A stretch of 64,000 nt of DNA from Psychromarinibacter sp048262455 (GCA_048262455.1 JBLXFD010000014.1:39877-103876), one strand, 5' to 3'. Shown: positions 48,326 to 57,824, counted from the stretch's first letter. Numbers and translations are program-made. Notes: generated by a model from the sequence alone, not told the origin.

Positions 48326-50019
48326 GCGTCCGCCTTGCGCTTGCCGCGGCCGGGCAGGGGGCGGCGCGGGGCCTCGTCGGCCTCGGCGTCCACTAGGCGG
48401 CTGGCGCGCAGGTCGCCGGATTCCTCGGCGATCGGGTAGGCCACGAAGCACAGCGCGGTGTTCACGTGCTTGAGCGCGCGCACCGTCTCCTGATGCAGGT
48501 TGCTGGTCTCCACCGTGGCGGCGGTGCCCCGGCGCAGCCGTTCCAGGTGGCGCTGCTGCATGTCGCGCTCGTGCCGGCGCACGTTGTCCTTTTCCTCCAG
48601 CAGCTGGCGCGCGATGTCGGCGTCGTCGGACATCAGCAGGTCCGAGGCGAGCCGCGCGTTGGCCAGCACCATGTCGTGGAAATCGGTCAGGTCGCGCCAG
48701 CCCTCGGGCGAGAAGGCCAGCCCCCCCGCGTGCATCCGCCGCGCCATGCCCAGCATGTGGCTGGAGATCTGGTCGCCCGCGTCCTCGAGGTTGCTGGCCA
48801 TGGCGGCAAGGTTGATCGCCCGGCGCGACTGGCGGGTGGTCAGCTCCTGCTCCTGCAGGCGGGCGAGGTAGAGCTTGGCGTCGAAGTGGATGCGGTCGAT
48901 CTCTTCCTCGGCGCGCAGGATGGCGTCGGCGGCGCGGTCGTCCCAGACCTTGTAGAGGCTGAGCGCAGGGGTCAGCATCTCGGTCACCCGCTCGGTCATG
49001 CGCAGCAGTTCGCGCCCGGTGCGGGCGAGGGCGCGGTCGGGGGTTTCCAGCGCCTCGGGGTCCAGCGCGGTGGGGGTGGCGGCGCCCGGCGCGGCCTCGG
49101 GGATGGCGCGGGCGGCCAGCCGCACCAGCGGGCCGGCCAGCGGCAGCGACACCAGCACCAGCGCCGCGTTGAACAGCATGTGCAGGTTGATCACCTGCCG
49201 GTCAGCCCCGGCGCCCAGCAGCGTCATGTCCGGCGCCAGGAACATCAGCGCCAGCACCGCCAGCAGCGCGCCGCCGCCCCGCAGCACCAGATTGGCCGCC
49301 AGCACCCGGCGGGCGGGGGCCGGCATCTTCAACGTCAGCAGCAGCGGGATCGCCGCGCCGCCCAGGTTCGCCCCCAGCACCAGCGCCGCGCCCACCTGCG
49401 CCGAGGCCACGCCGCCGGCCACGAAGGTGACGAACAGCAGCACCGCCGCCAGGCTGGAGTGCACCGCCCATGCCAGCAGCGCCCCCAGCACGAAGGCCGA
49501 CAGCAGGTCGCCGTCGAGGTAGGCCACCACGTCGCCCACCACGCGGTTGCCGGTCAGCGGCGCGGTGGCGGCGTGGATCATGTCGAGCGAGACGAAGACC
49601 AGCGCCAGCCCGATCAGCGCCCGGCCGCTCTGGCGCAGGCTGCGGCGGCGGGCCTTGAGGAACAGCACGGTGCCCGCCAGCAGCAGCAGCGGCAGCACCG
49701 CCGTGGGCCGCGCCAGCAGGATCTGCGCCGCCAGCGCGCTGCCAAGATCGGCGCCCAGCACCATCAGCAGCGCCGCGGCGGCGGCCATGCCGCCCGTCGC
49801 GGCGAAGCCCGCCACGATCAGCGCCACGGCGGTGGAGCTTTGCAGCAGCATCGCCGCCAGCGTGCCCGCGCCGGCGGTCAGCACCCGGTGACTGGCAGAG
49901 CGGCGCAGCAGCAGGCGCAGGCGGGCCATGAAGGCGCGCTCCACCCCCGTGCGGATCAGCCGGACCGCCCAGATCAGCAGCGCCGCGGCGCCCGCGAGAT
50001 GCAGCAGGAACAGGATCAC
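48322..50019 (-). CDS. Na/Pi cotransporter family protein with PhoU-like domain
   Basis: This 565-residue protein has about eight to ten membrane segments (residues 1-310) with the duplicated Na/Pi signature, QSSTA at 60-64 and HSSLA near 195. A helical PhoU-like C-terminal region follows (about 340-545). The family moves phosphate with sodium; the PhoU part may be regulatory. Translation begins at a GTG (50017-50019). It is divergent from a DeoR gene and a PhnCDE-type transporter, so this is a phosphorus-related neighbourhood. Confidence 0.9.
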   Translation of the reverse strand: MILFLLHLAGAAALLIWAVRLIRTGVERAFMARLRLLLRRSASHRVLTAGAGTLAAMLLQSSTAVALIVAGFAATGGMAAAAALLMVLGADLGSALAAQILLARPTAVLPLLLLAGTVLFLKARRRSLRQSGRALIGLALVFVSLDMIHAATAPLTGNRVVGDVVAYLDGDLLSAFVLGALLAWAVHSSLAAVLLFVTFVAGGVASAQVGAALVLGANLGGAAIPLLLTLKMPAPARRVLAANLVLRGGGALLAVLALMFLAPDMTLLGAGADRQVINLHMLFNAALVLVSLPLAGPLVRLAARAIPEAAPGAATPTALDPEALETPDRALARTGRELLRMTERVTEMLTPALSLYKVWDDRAADAILRAEEEIDRIHFDAKLYLARLQEQELTTRQSRRAINLAAMASNLEDAGDQISSHMLGMARRMHAGGLAFSPEGWRDLTDFHDMVLANARLASDLLMSDDADIARQLLEEKDNVRRHERDMQQRHLERLRRGTAATVETSNLHQETVRALKHVNTALCFVAYPIAEESGDLRASRLVDAEADEAPRRPLPGRGKRKADA

Positions 50020-50194
50020 GGCCGCACCCCCGCGCCGGCATGGCCGGGCGCCGATCGCGCTGGCTGTGGGGTCCTGAGTGTCACGCCCGAAACCGTTCTA
50101 TGGACTGCCCGTCCTGTTTTCATTGGACCAAATACAACATCAAAACCCTTCTATGACAACAAAATCTAACGTGTATGTTGGTGAAAGCCAAAAA

Positions 50195-50209
50195 ACCGGG
50201 TTGCCCGGT
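50195..50209. promoter_or_regulatory. Inverted repeat upstream of the DeoR regulator
   Basis: ACCGGG-TTG-CCCGGT is a perfect 6-bp inverted repeat inside an unusually AT-rich stretch (50120-50236). TTGCCC and TATGAA (50223-50228), 18 nt apart, could be a promoter that overlaps it and would start near the proposed ATG. It may be an operator. Confidence 0.4.
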
Positions 50210-50236
50210 GTGGTAAATGCCACCTATGAATTCGTG

Positions 50237-51070
50237 ATGGGCAAGGTTTCCGTGATCACTGGCGACAGCGGCGGCGACAGCGGCGGCGCAGGCGACCGGC
50301 CCCGCGCCCGGCTGCGGAAATCCGAGCGGCGCGACCAGATCCTGCTGGAGCTTCGGCTGCGCCCCCACGTGCGCATCAACGAGATGGCCGAACGCTTCGG
50401 CGTCTCCACCGAGACGGTGCGCCGCGACATGGACAAGCTGTCGCGCGACGGGCTGATCGCGCGCGCCCACGGCGGCGCCTCGGCGGGGCGGGCGCATTAC
50501 CCGGACTTCGGCGAGCGCAGCCGCGCCCGGCGCGCTGAACGCGAGGCGATCGGCCGGCGCGCGGCGCAGCTGGTGCGGCCCGGCGACGCGGTGATGATCG
50601 ATTCCGGCGCCACCACGGTCGAGGCGGCGCGTTTCCTTGCCTACGACGGCACGCCCTGCACGGTGGTGACCAACTCGCTGACCGTGGCCATGACCCTCGG
50701 GCAAAGCGCGGCGGCCGAGGTGGTGCTGTGCCCCGGCGACTACCTGCCCTCCGAGGCGGCGGTGGTGGGGGTGGACACGGTGGAATTCCTGTCCCGGCTC
50801 AGCGTCGACCGCTGCCTGATCGGCGCCTCGGGCCTGACCGAGACGGGGGTGACGGAGACCGTGCGCGGCTTCGCGGCGGTCAAGCGGGCGATGCTGGCCC
50901 ACAGCGCCCTGTCGCACCTGCTGATCGACAGCGACAAGTTCGGCACCAGCGGCCTGTCCGCCGTGGGCCGGCTGGAGGAGTTCCGTTCCATCGTCATGGA
51001 CCGCCCCCCGCGCGGGGCGCTGGCAAAAGCCATGGCTGCGGCGGGAGTGGAAATGATAACGGCGTTGTGA
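50237..51070 (+). CDS. DeoR/GlpR family transcriptional regulator
   Basis: From the ATG at 50237 this is 277 residues. The DeoR helix-turn-helix is clear (RRDQILLELRLRPHVRINEM, then FGVSTETVRRDMDKL, about 30-75). The sugar-phosphate-isomerase-like effector domain (DSGATTVEAARFLA, LLIDSDKFG) follows. The start is uncertain: the frame is open 53 codons upstream with no ribosome site. DeoR proteins usually respond to a phosphorylated metabolite, which suits the downstream transporter and phosphatase. Confidence 0.85.
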   Translation: MGKVSVITGDSGGDSGGAGDRPRARLRKSERRDQILLELRLRPHVRINEMAERFGVSTETVRRDMDKLSRDGLIARAHGGASAGRAHYPDFGERSRARRAEREAIGRRAAQLVRPGDAVMIDSGATTVEAARFLAYDGTPCTVVTNSLTVAMTLGQSAAAEVVLCPGDYLPSEAAVVGVDTVEFLSRLSVDRCLIGASGLTETGVTETVRGFAAVKRAMLAHSALSHLLIDSDKFGTSGLSAVGRLEEFRSIVMDRPPRGALAKAMAAAGVEMITAL

Positions 51071-51161
51071 GACCGTCATGAAACGCCGCTAGGCAAACGG
51101 GGCACCGGCCCCGGCAACACGGGCCACGACCCGCACGAAGACGCAAAAGGGAGAAGACCAC

Positions 51162-52130
51162 ATGAACACCATCCACCTTGCCGGCGCCACGCTGGCGCTG
51201 GCCGCCCTGGCCTGGAGCCCCGCGCTGGCGCAGGACTGCGAGCGCGGCGACCTGGACGCGCGCTACTGCGACGCCGACGGCGACCTGATCGCCGACATCC
51301 CCGAGGACGCAAGCCAGCTGATCGACCCCGACACCCTGGTCTTCGCCTACACCCCGGTCGAGGACCCGGCCGTCTACAAGACCGCCTGGGCCGACTTCCT
51401 CGAGTACCTCGAGGAGCAGACCGGCAAGGACGTACAGTTCTTCCCCGTCCAGTCGAACGCCGCCCAGATCGAGGCCATGCGCTCGGGCCGGCTGCACATC
51501 GCCGGCTTCAACACCGGATCCAACCCGCTGGCGGTCAACTGCGCCGGCTTCCGCCCCTTCACCATCATGGCGGGCGAGGATGGCAGCTTCGGCTACGAGA
51601 TGGAGATCATCACCCACCCCGATTCCGGCATCACCAAGGTCGAGGACATCGCGGGCGGCCAGCTGGCCTTCACCTCGCCCACCTCGAACTCGGGCTTCAA
51701 GGCGCCCTCGGCGATCCTCAAGGCCGACTACGACATGCTGCCGGAGCGTGATTTCGAGCCGGTGTTCTCGGGCAAGCACGACAACTCGATCCTCGGCGTG
51801 GCCAACAAGGACTACCCGGCCGCCTCGATCGCCAACTCGGTCATGGCGCGGATGATGGAGCGTGGGGTGGTCAGCGCCGACCAGATCGTCTCGCTCTACA
51901 AGTCGCAGACCTTCCCGACCACCGGCTACGGGGTGGTGCACAACCTGACCCCCGAGCTGCAGCAGAAGATCCAGGACGCGTTCTTCAACTTCGAGTGGGA
52001 AGGCTCCAGCCTGAAGGAGGAGTTCGAGAAGAACGGCGAGGCCCAGTTCATCCCGATCACCTACAAGGAGCACTGGGACGTGATCCGCAAGATCGACGCG
52101 GCCAACGACGTCAGCTACGCCTGCGAGTGA
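51162..52130 (+). CDS. phnD: Phosphonate/phosphate ABC transporter substrate-binding protein PhnD
   Basis: This 322-residue periplasmic protein has a signal peptide (MNTIHLAGATLALAALAWSP, cut after ALA) and the PhnD fold: TLVFAYTPVEDPAVYKTAWA, GRLHIAGFNTGSNPLAVNC, and FTSPTSNSGFKAPSA. Ligands of the family include phosphonates, phosphite and phosphate esters. A good AAAAGGGAGAAG site precedes the ATG. The order phnD-phnC-phnE-phnE with two permeases resembles rhizobial PhoCDET. Confidence 0.92.
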   Translation: MNTIHLAGATLALAALAWSPALAQDCERGDLDARYCDADGDLIADIPEDASQLIDPDTLVFAYTPVEDPAVYKTAWADFLEYLEEQTGKDVQFFPVQSNAAQIEAMRSGRLHIAGFNTGSNPLAVNCAGFRPFTIMAGEDGSFGYEMEIITHPDSGITKVEDIAGGQLAFTSPTSNSGFKAPSAILKADYDMLPERDFEPVFSGKHDNSILGVANKDYPAASIANSVMARMMERGVVSADQIVSLYKSQTFPTTGYGVVHNLTPELQQKIQDAFFNFEWEGSSLKEEFEKNGEAQFIPITYKEHWDVIRKIDAANDVSYACE

Positions 52131-52211
52131 CGCGGCGGGGCGGGAACGCCCTCCGGGTTTGGCCGGCGTCCCCTGGCGGGGGCGCCGGCGCCTTCTGACG
52201 AAAGGAACAAG

Positions 52212-53039
52212 ATGCTGCGGCTCGACAAGCTGGTGAAGACCTACAAGACCGGCGACCAGGCGGTGAAATCGGTGGAGCTGACGGTGCCGAAGGGCCAGGT
52301 GCTGGCGCTCATCGGCCCCTCGGGCGCGGGCAAGTCCACGCTGATCCGCTGCATCAACCGGCTGGTGGAACCCACCGGCGGCAAGGTCTGGCTGAACGAC
52401 ATGGAACTGACCGGCCTGTCCCAGGGCGGCCTGCGCCGGGCGCGGCGGCGGATCGGCATGATCTTCCAGGAATACGCCCTGGTGGAACGGCTGACGGTGA
52501 TGGAGAACGTGCTGTCGGGCCGGCTTGGCTACGTGGGCTTCTGGCGCAGCTTCACCCGGCGCTACCCGCAGAAGGACGTGGACGAGGCCTTTCGCCTGCT
52601 GGACCGCGTCGGCCTGCTGGCCATGGCCGACAAGCGCGCCGACGAGCTGTCGGGCGGCCAGCGCCAGCGCGTCGGCATCGCCCGCGCGCTGATCCAGGAC
52701 CCCGAGCTGCTGCTGGTGGACGAACCCACCGCCTCGCTCGACCCCAAGACCAGCCGCCAGATCATGCGGCTGATCTGCGAGCTTTGCGCGGAACGCGGGC
52801 TGGCGGCGATCATCAACATCCACGACGTGGCGCTGGCGCAGCGTTTCGTGCAGCGGGTCATCGGCCTGCGCGCCGGGGCCATCGAGTTCGACGGCCCGCC
52901 CGAGGCGCTGACCCCCGAGGTGCTGACCACCATCTACGGCGAGGAGGACTGGGAGGCGACGATCCGCAAGACCGACGACGCCGAGGACGCGGGCGAAGCG
53001 CCGGCCGGCGCAGGCGACGCCAAGGTCGCCGCGCTATGA
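52212..53039 (+). CDS. phnC: Phosphonate/phosphate ABC transporter ATP-binding protein PhnC
   Basis: This 275-residue ATPase has Walker A GPSGAGKST, the signature LSGGQRQRVGIARALI, Walker B LLLVDEPTASLD, and a PhnC-type pattern (NRLVEPTGGKVWLNDMELTG). A short Ala/Glu-rich tail ends it. It overlaps the first permease by 4 nt. Confidence 0.94.
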   Translation: MLRLDKLVKTYKTGDQAVKSVELTVPKGQVLALIGPSGAGKSTLIRCINRLVEPTGGKVWLNDMELTGLSQGGLRRARRRIGMIFQEYALVERLTVMENVLSGRLGYVGFWRSFTRRYPQKDVDEAFRLLDRVGLLAMADKRADELSGGQRQRVGIARALIQDPELLLVDEPTASLDPKTSRQIMRLICELCAERGLAAIINIHDVALAQRFVQRVIGLRAGAIEFDGPPEALTPEVLTTIYGEEDWEATIRKTDDAEDAGEAPAGAGDAKVAAL

Positions 53040-53863
53040 GCGATGCCGCCACCCACCGCGAGCTGGACGACCTGATTGGCCGCCGCTGGCGCAAGCGCCC
53101 GCTGGTGCAGCGCGCCTGGCTGCGCTGGACGCTGTGGGCCGGGCTGGCCGTATACCTCGTCGCCGCCTTCCTGACCATCGAGGTCAACTGGTCCCGGGTC
53201 TACGAAGGGCTGGACCGGGGCTGGGCCTTCATCCTGGCCTTCACCTCGCCCGACTTCTTCTCGCGCGCCGGCGACATCCGCGACGGGATGATCGAGAGCA
53301 TCGTGATGACCGTGGCGGCCTCTGTCGTCGGCATCGCCATCTCGATCCCCATCGGCCTCGGCGCCGCCCGCAACATCGCGCCGCTGCCGGTCTACATGAT
53401 CTGCCGCGGCATCGTCGCGGTCAGCCGCGCGCTGCAGGAGATCATCGTCGCGATCCTGCTGGTGGCGATCTTCGGCTTCGGCCCACTGGCCGGTTTCCTG
53501 ACTCTCAGCTTCGCCACCATCGGTTTCCTGTCGAAACTGCTGGCCGAGGACATCGAAAGCATGGACCGGGTGCAGGCAGAGGCGATCCGCGCCTCGGGGG
53601 CCAGCTGGATGCAATGGGTGAACTACGGGGTGCAACCGCAGGTGATGCCACGACTTATCGGCTTGTCGATGTACCGGCTCGACATCAACTTCCGCGAAAG
53701 CGCGATCCTCGGGCTAGTGGGCGCGGGCGGCATCGGCGCCACGCTGAACACCGCCTTCGACCGCTATGAGTACGACACCGCCGCGGCGATCCTGATCCTG
53801 ATCATCGTGATCGTCATGGCGCTGGAATACCTGTCCGGCATCATCCGCGCGAGGGTCCAGTAA
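53036..53863 (+). CDS. phnE: Phosphonate/phosphate ABC transporter permease PhnE (first)
   Basis: This 275-residue permease has about six membrane segments and the cytoplasmic coupling loop QAEAIRASGASWMQWVNYGV, typical of PhnE. The ATG at 53036 overlaps the phnC stop. It is followed, after a 1-nt overlap, by a second permease; the pair probably forms a heterodimeric channel. Confidence 0.93.
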   Translation: MSDAATHRELDDLIGRRWRKRPLVQRAWLRWTLWAGLAVYLVAAFLTIEVNWSRVYEGLDRGWAFILAFTSPDFFSRAGDIRDGMIESIVMTVAASVVGIAISIPIGLGAARNIAPLPVYMICRGIVAVSRALQEIIVAILLVAIFGFGPLAGFLTLSFATIGFLSKLLAEDIESMDRVQAEAIRASGASWMQWVNYGVQPQVMPRLIGLSMYRLDINFRESAILGLVGAGGIGATLNTAFDRYEYDTAAAILILIIVIVMALEYLSGIIRARVQ

Positions 53864-54678
53864 TGCCGGTACTCGATACCGCGAATGGTCCGGTCTGGCG
53901 CCGCCGCACCCAGGGCGCGGCGCTGCTGCGCTGGGGCGGCTGGCTGGTGGGGGTGGCGGTGTTCCTCTACTGCTGGCAGCAGATCTCCGAGGCCACCACC
54001 TGGTTCTTCGTCTGGGACGCGCCGCGCATCGCCGGCGACATCTGGAGCCGCGCCACCCCGCCGCGCTGGGAATACCTGGCGCAGCTGGGCCGGCCGCTCT
54101 GGGACACGCTGAACATCGCCACGCTGGGCACCATGATCTCGCTGGTGCTGGCGGTGCCGGTGGCCTTCCTCGCGGCGCGCAACACCACGCCGTCGCGCTA
54201 CTTCATCCGCCCCGTGGCGCTGCTGATCATCGTGGCGACCCGGTCGATCAACTCGCTGATCTGGGCGTTGCTGCTGATCGCGATCATCGGGCCGGGGGTC
54301 TTCGCCGGGGTGGTCGCCATCGCGATCCGGTCCATCGGCTTCTGCGCCAAACTTCTCTACGAGGCGATCGAGGAGATCGACGAGTCCCAGGTCGAGGCGA
54401 TCACCGCCACCGGCGCCAGCCGCTGGCAGGTGATGGCCTACGGGATCGTGCCGCAGATCATGCCCGCCTTCGCCGGGGTCGCGGTGTTCCGCTGGGACAT
54501 CAACATCCGCGAATCCACCGTGCTGGGGCTGGTGGGCGCGGGGGGCATAGGTTTGCAGCTGCAGGCCTCGCTGAACGTGCTGGCCTGGCCGCAGGTCTCG
54601 CTGATCCTGCTGGTGATCCTGTTCGCCGTTGTGATCTCGGAATGGGTCTCGGCCAAGGTGCGGGGCGCGATCATTTGA
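53863..54678 (+). CDS. phnE: Phosphonate/phosphate ABC transporter permease PhnE (second)
   Basis: This 271-residue permease is a divergent paralogue of its neighbour. It has about six membrane segments and the loop QVEAITATGASRWQVMAYGI. Both permeases end with the conserved RESxxLGLVGAGGIG region. Its stop is 5 nt before the HAD gene, so the phosphatase is probably co-translated. Confidence 0.93.
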   Translation: MPVLDTANGPVWRRRTQGAALLRWGGWLVGVAVFLYCWQQISEATTWFFVWDAPRIAGDIWSRATPPRWEYLAQLGRPLWDTLNIATLGTMISLVLAVPVAFLAARNTTPSRYFIRPVALLIIVATRSINSLIWALLLIAIIGPGVFAGVVAIAIRSIGFCAKLLYEAIEEIDESQVEAITATGASRWQVMAYGIVPQIMPAFAGVAVFRWDINIRESTVLGLVGAGGIGLQLQASLNVLAWPQVSLILLVILFAVVISEWVSAKVRGAII

Positions 54679-54683
54679 GGCAG

Positions 54684-55577
54684 ATGACGGTCGAGGCGGC
54701 CTTCGCGGAGTACGAGGCCGTGCGCCACCGCCTGCCGCCGATCGCGGGGCGCGGCGAGATGCGCCCGGCAGCGGACCTGGATGCGCTGGCGGGGCAGTAC
54801 GACGTGTTCCTGCTGGACGCCTTCGGCGTGCTCAACATCGGCGAGGCGGCGATCCCCGGGGTGCCGGAGCGGGTGGCCGGGCTGCAGGCGGCGGGCAAGC
54901 GGGTGATGGTGGTGACCAACGCCGCCTCGATGCCGCGCGCCGGGCTGGCGGCGAAATACGCGGCCCTGGGGTATCGGTTCGCCGACGAGGACATCGTGTC
55001 GAGCCGCGGCGCCCTGATGCAGGCGGTGCGCGCCGCGCCTGCGTGCCGCTGGGGGGTCATGGCGCAGCCGGAGCTGCAGGGCGACGACCTGGACGGGCTG
55101 GACGCGGCCTATCTACTGGACGCGCCCGCGCCTTACGAGGCTTCCGAGGCCTTCGCGCTGCTGGGCAGCGGCAGCTGGACCGAGGCGCGGCAGACCCGGC
55201 TTCAGACCGCGCTGCGTGCCCGCCCGCGCGAGGTATGGGTGGGCAACCCCGACGTGGTGGCGCCGCGGCTGGACGGCTTCTCGGTGGAGCCGGGGCACTA
55301 CGCCCACCGCCTCGCCGCGCTGCCGGGGGTGACGGTGCGGTTCTTCGGCAAACCCTTCGGGAACGTCTACGACCTGGCCTTCGCGCGGCTGGGGGCGGTG
55401 GACCGGGGCCGGGTGGTGATGGTGGGCGACAGCCTGCACACCGACATCCTGGGCGCGCGGGCGGCGGGGATCGGCTCTGCGCTGGTGGCCGGGTACGGGT
55501 TCCTGGCGGGCCGGTCGGTGGAGGCAGCGGTGGCGCAAAGCGGCATCGCGCCGGACTGGGTGCTGGCGCGGCCTTGA
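54684..55577 (+). CDS. HAD-IIA family hydrolase (TIGR01459-like)
   Basis: This 297-residue protein belongs to the NagD/HAD-IIA group: YDVFLLDAFGVLNIG (nucleophile Asp45), VMVVTNAASMPRAGLAAKYA, and FGKPFGNVYDLAFARLG followed by VMVGDSLHTDILGARAAGIG. The usual second Asp of DxD is Phe47, as in the TIGR01459 group, which often has an aromatic residue there. The ATG at 54684 follows GAGG. Likely substrates are phosphate esters brought in, or made, by this cluster; that is inferred from position. Confidence 0.85.
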   Translation: MTVEAAFAEYEAVRHRLPPIAGRGEMRPAADLDALAGQYDVFLLDAFGVLNIGEAAIPGVPERVAGLQAAGKRVMVVTNAASMPRAGLAAKYAALGYRFADEDIVSSRGALMQAVRAAPACRWGVMAQPELQGDDLDGLDAAYLLDAPAPYEASEAFALLGSGSWTEARQTRLQTALRARPREVWVGNPDVVAPRLDGFSVEPGHYAHRLAALPGVTVRFFGKPFGNVYDLAFARLGAVDRGRVVMVGDSLHTDILGARAAGIGSALVAGYGFLAGRSVEAAVAQSGIAPDWVLARP

Positions 55578-55589
55578 GGGGGGGCGGGG

Positions 55590-56125
55590 CAACGCTCGTT
55601 CGGCGCGCGGATGTGACGGAGATGATGTGCCCATGCCGGGGTAGGCGGCGCCAGCCACGGGCAGGCTTGCGTTGCGCCTTGGCGGGGTGAACCCCGCCCT
55701 ACCTCGTTCGAATGAAGCGCTGATGCGCCCCGAACAAGCCGAAGGCGCGGGGCGAGCGCCTGCCCGTCCGGGCGGGCTGGCGCTGTGTCATCCTTGTGCA
55801 AGGCTCATTCTGCGCGCGGATGTGGCGGGGATAAAGTGCCTATGCCGGAGGGCAGCAGCACCAGCCCACGGGCAGGCTTGCGTTGCGCCAAGGCGGGGTG
55901 AACCCCGCCCTACCACCTCCGAACGATGCGCTGATGCGCCCCGGACAAGCCGAAGGCGCGGGGCGAGCGCCTGCCCGTTCCGGCGGGCTGGCGCTTTGTC
56001 ATCCTTGAGCGAGGCTCATTCTGCGCGCGGGTTTGGCCGGGATAAAGTGCCCCTGCCGGAACTCAGCAGCGCCACCCCACGGGCAGGCTCACGTCGCGCC
56101 GGCGGCGGGGTGAACCCCGCCCTAC
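55590..56125. repeat. Palindrome-bounded 213-bp repeat array D (2 units and a partial)
   Basis: Perfect palindromes lie at 55681, 55892 and 56104 (spacing 211 and 212 bp), giving two complete units. A truncated right half of a third unit begins at about 55590. The array fills the gap between the convergent HAD and monooxygenase genes and belongs to the same family as arrays A, B and C, more than 37 kb away. Confidence 0.87.
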
Positions 56126-56147
56126 CGCTCCCGAGCACGCCCCCCCG

Positions 56148-57737
56148 CTACCGCCCCAGCGCCATCGCCAGCGGCGTCGCCGGGTCCTCCGGCAGCACGT
56201 CCCCCCGCCAGGCGACGTAGTGGTCCGGGCGCAGCAGGATCCAGCGGGCCTCGTAGTCCGGCAACTCCGCCGCCGCCGCTGCCGCCTCCACCCGCACCGG
56301 CATCCCGCTCAGCGCGCGGCGGGCGCGGGCGACGGCCTCGGCCTCGGCGCCGATGGCCAGCAGGGTGAACTCCGGCCCCAGCCGCTCGTCGCTGCGCCAG
56401 CCCTCGGCGGACATGCGGGGCGGCAGGTGGTGGCCCGGCCGGGCGCGCCACAGGTGGCCGCCGCGGGCGCTGCTTTCGCCGCCTGCCGGCCCGTCCACCA
56501 CCGGCGAGCCCTCGTAGTGCGGCTCGAACATGTCGACGTCGCGGCTGGAGCCTTCGCGCCGCTGCTCCAGCGCCCGGGCAAACCCCTCGGGGTCCGCCTG
56601 CGGGTCGTGTTTCGCGGTGAAGGCGCGGTCCGCCTCGATGGCGCTTTCGATGAAGTCCCGCGCGGTCGAGGCGAAGACCGGCCGCCGCTCGGCGTCGTAG
56701 CTGTCCAGCAGCCCCTCCGGCGCCGCGCCCGACAGCACCATCGACAGCTTCCAGCCCAGGTTGCGGGCATCCTCGAAGCCGGTGTTGATGCCGTAGCCGC
56801 CGTAGGGCGGGTGCGAATGCGCGGCGTCGCCGGCGACGAAGACCCGGCCCGCGCGGTAGCGTTCGGCATAGGCGATGCGCAGGTCCCAGAAGCCGACGTG
56901 CTGCAGCTCGGCCTCCACCGGCCGGCCCACCGCCTGTTCCAGCAGCGCGTGGAAGTCGTAGTTGTCCTCGGTGGTGCCGGCGGGCACCGGCGCGTGGAAA
57001 AAGAACGTGTCGGCGGTGTCGACCCGGCCGAAGAACAGCCAGTAGCCCTCCAGCGCGCGCTGCAGCACGTTGAAGTAGGACTTCGCCGGGAACCGCTGCA
57101 GCACCTCGTTCAGCTTCGGAGAGCGGAACACCAGCAGCACCATCAGCTTGTCGTGCTCGCGCCGGATCTCGGGGATGCCGGCCGCCTCGCGCACGACCGA
57201 CCGGCTGCCGTCGCAGCCCGCCAGCCAGCGGCCGGTAAGCCGCAGCGCTTCGCCGCCCTTGCGCGCCTCGGCGGTCAGGGTGACGCCGCCGGCGTCCTGC
57301 GTCACGTCCCGGGTCTCGTAGCCGTAGAAGACCCGCACGTTCTCCAGCTCCGCCACCCGGGCGCGCAGCACCGCCTCGGTGGCGTATTGCGGCAGGCGTT
57401 CGTTGCCGGCGTAGTAATAGGCCCCCACCTGGGCGCGGATCAGCCAGTCGTGGGCCGGCCCGTCCGCGAGGGTGCCGTAGGCGGTGACCCCGCCGATGCC
57501 GAAGTCGCGCGGGATCGGCGCGGCGCGGCGCATCTCGTCCTCGACGCCCCAGGCGCGCATGTGCTCCATCGTGCGCTGGGTGAGGTTCTGGCCCTTGGGG
57601 ATCGGCTGCGGCGAGGGGTACTTTTCCACCACCGCGACGGAGTGGCCGCGCTGGCCCAGCTCGATCGCCAGTGCCATGCCCACCGGGCCGCCGCCGGAAA
57701 TCAGCACGTCGTAGTCCTGCGCCGTCACCTCGCCCAT
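56148..57737 (-). CDS. FAD-dependent aromatic-type monooxygenase (group A)
   Basis: This 529-residue protein has the FAD-binding YDVLISGGGPVGMALAIELG, a DG-type segment LAGCDGSRSVVREAAGIPE, and the GD motif VFVAGDAAHSHPPYGGYGIN. A C-terminal thioredoxin-like extension gives a PheA/TfdB-type layout. These enzymes hydroxylate phenolic or related substrates with NAD(P)H and oxygen; the substrate here is unknown. A marR gene lies just upstream on the same strand. Confidence 0.9.
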   Translation of the reverse strand: MGEVTAQDYDVLISGGGPVGMALAIELGQRGHSVAVVEKYPSPQPIPKGQNLTQRTMEHMRAWGVEDEMRRAAPIPRDFGIGGVTAYGTLADGPAHDWLIRAQVGAYYYAGNERLPQYATEAVLRARVAELENVRVFYGYETRDVTQDAGGVTLTAEARKGGEALRLTGRWLAGCDGSRSVVREAAGIPEIRREHDKLMVLLVFRSPKLNEVLQRFPAKSYFNVLQRALEGYWLFFGRVDTADTFFFHAPVPAGTTEDNYDFHALLEQAVGRPVEAELQHVGFWDLRIAYAERYRAGRVFVAGDAAHSHPPYGGYGINTGFEDARNLGWKLSMVLSGAAPEGLLDSYDAERRPVFASTARDFIESAIEADRAFTAKHDPQADPEGFARALEQRREGSSRDVDMFEPHYEGSPVVDGPAGGESSARGGHLWRARPGHHLPPRMSAEGWRSDERLGPEFTLLAIGAEAEAVARARRALSGMPVRVEAAAAAAELPDYEARWILLRPDHYVAWRGDVLPEDPATPLAMALGR

Positions 57738-57811
57738 GCCGATCCTCCCCCTGGCCGCCCTATTGCGCGGGGAGGGTATGGCGGGGCAGGGCGGGGTTCA
57801 AGGAAAATTAC

Positions 57812-57824
57812 CTAGCCAGGCTAG
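57812..57824. promoter_or_regulatory. Candidate MarR operator upstream of the monooxygenase
   Basis: CTAGCC-A-GGCTAG is a perfect 6-bp inverted repeat between marR and the monooxygenase gene. Reading leftward, TTGAAC and TACCCT 17 nt apart follow about 15 nt later and could be the monooxygenase promoter. The site would then lie just upstream of the -35. Confidence 0.5.

Noticed and set aside
50020..50236. Pho box controlling the PhnCDE and Na/Pi genes
   Set aside because: Partial CTGT..TCA matches occur, but no direct repeat with the correct 11-nt period is present.
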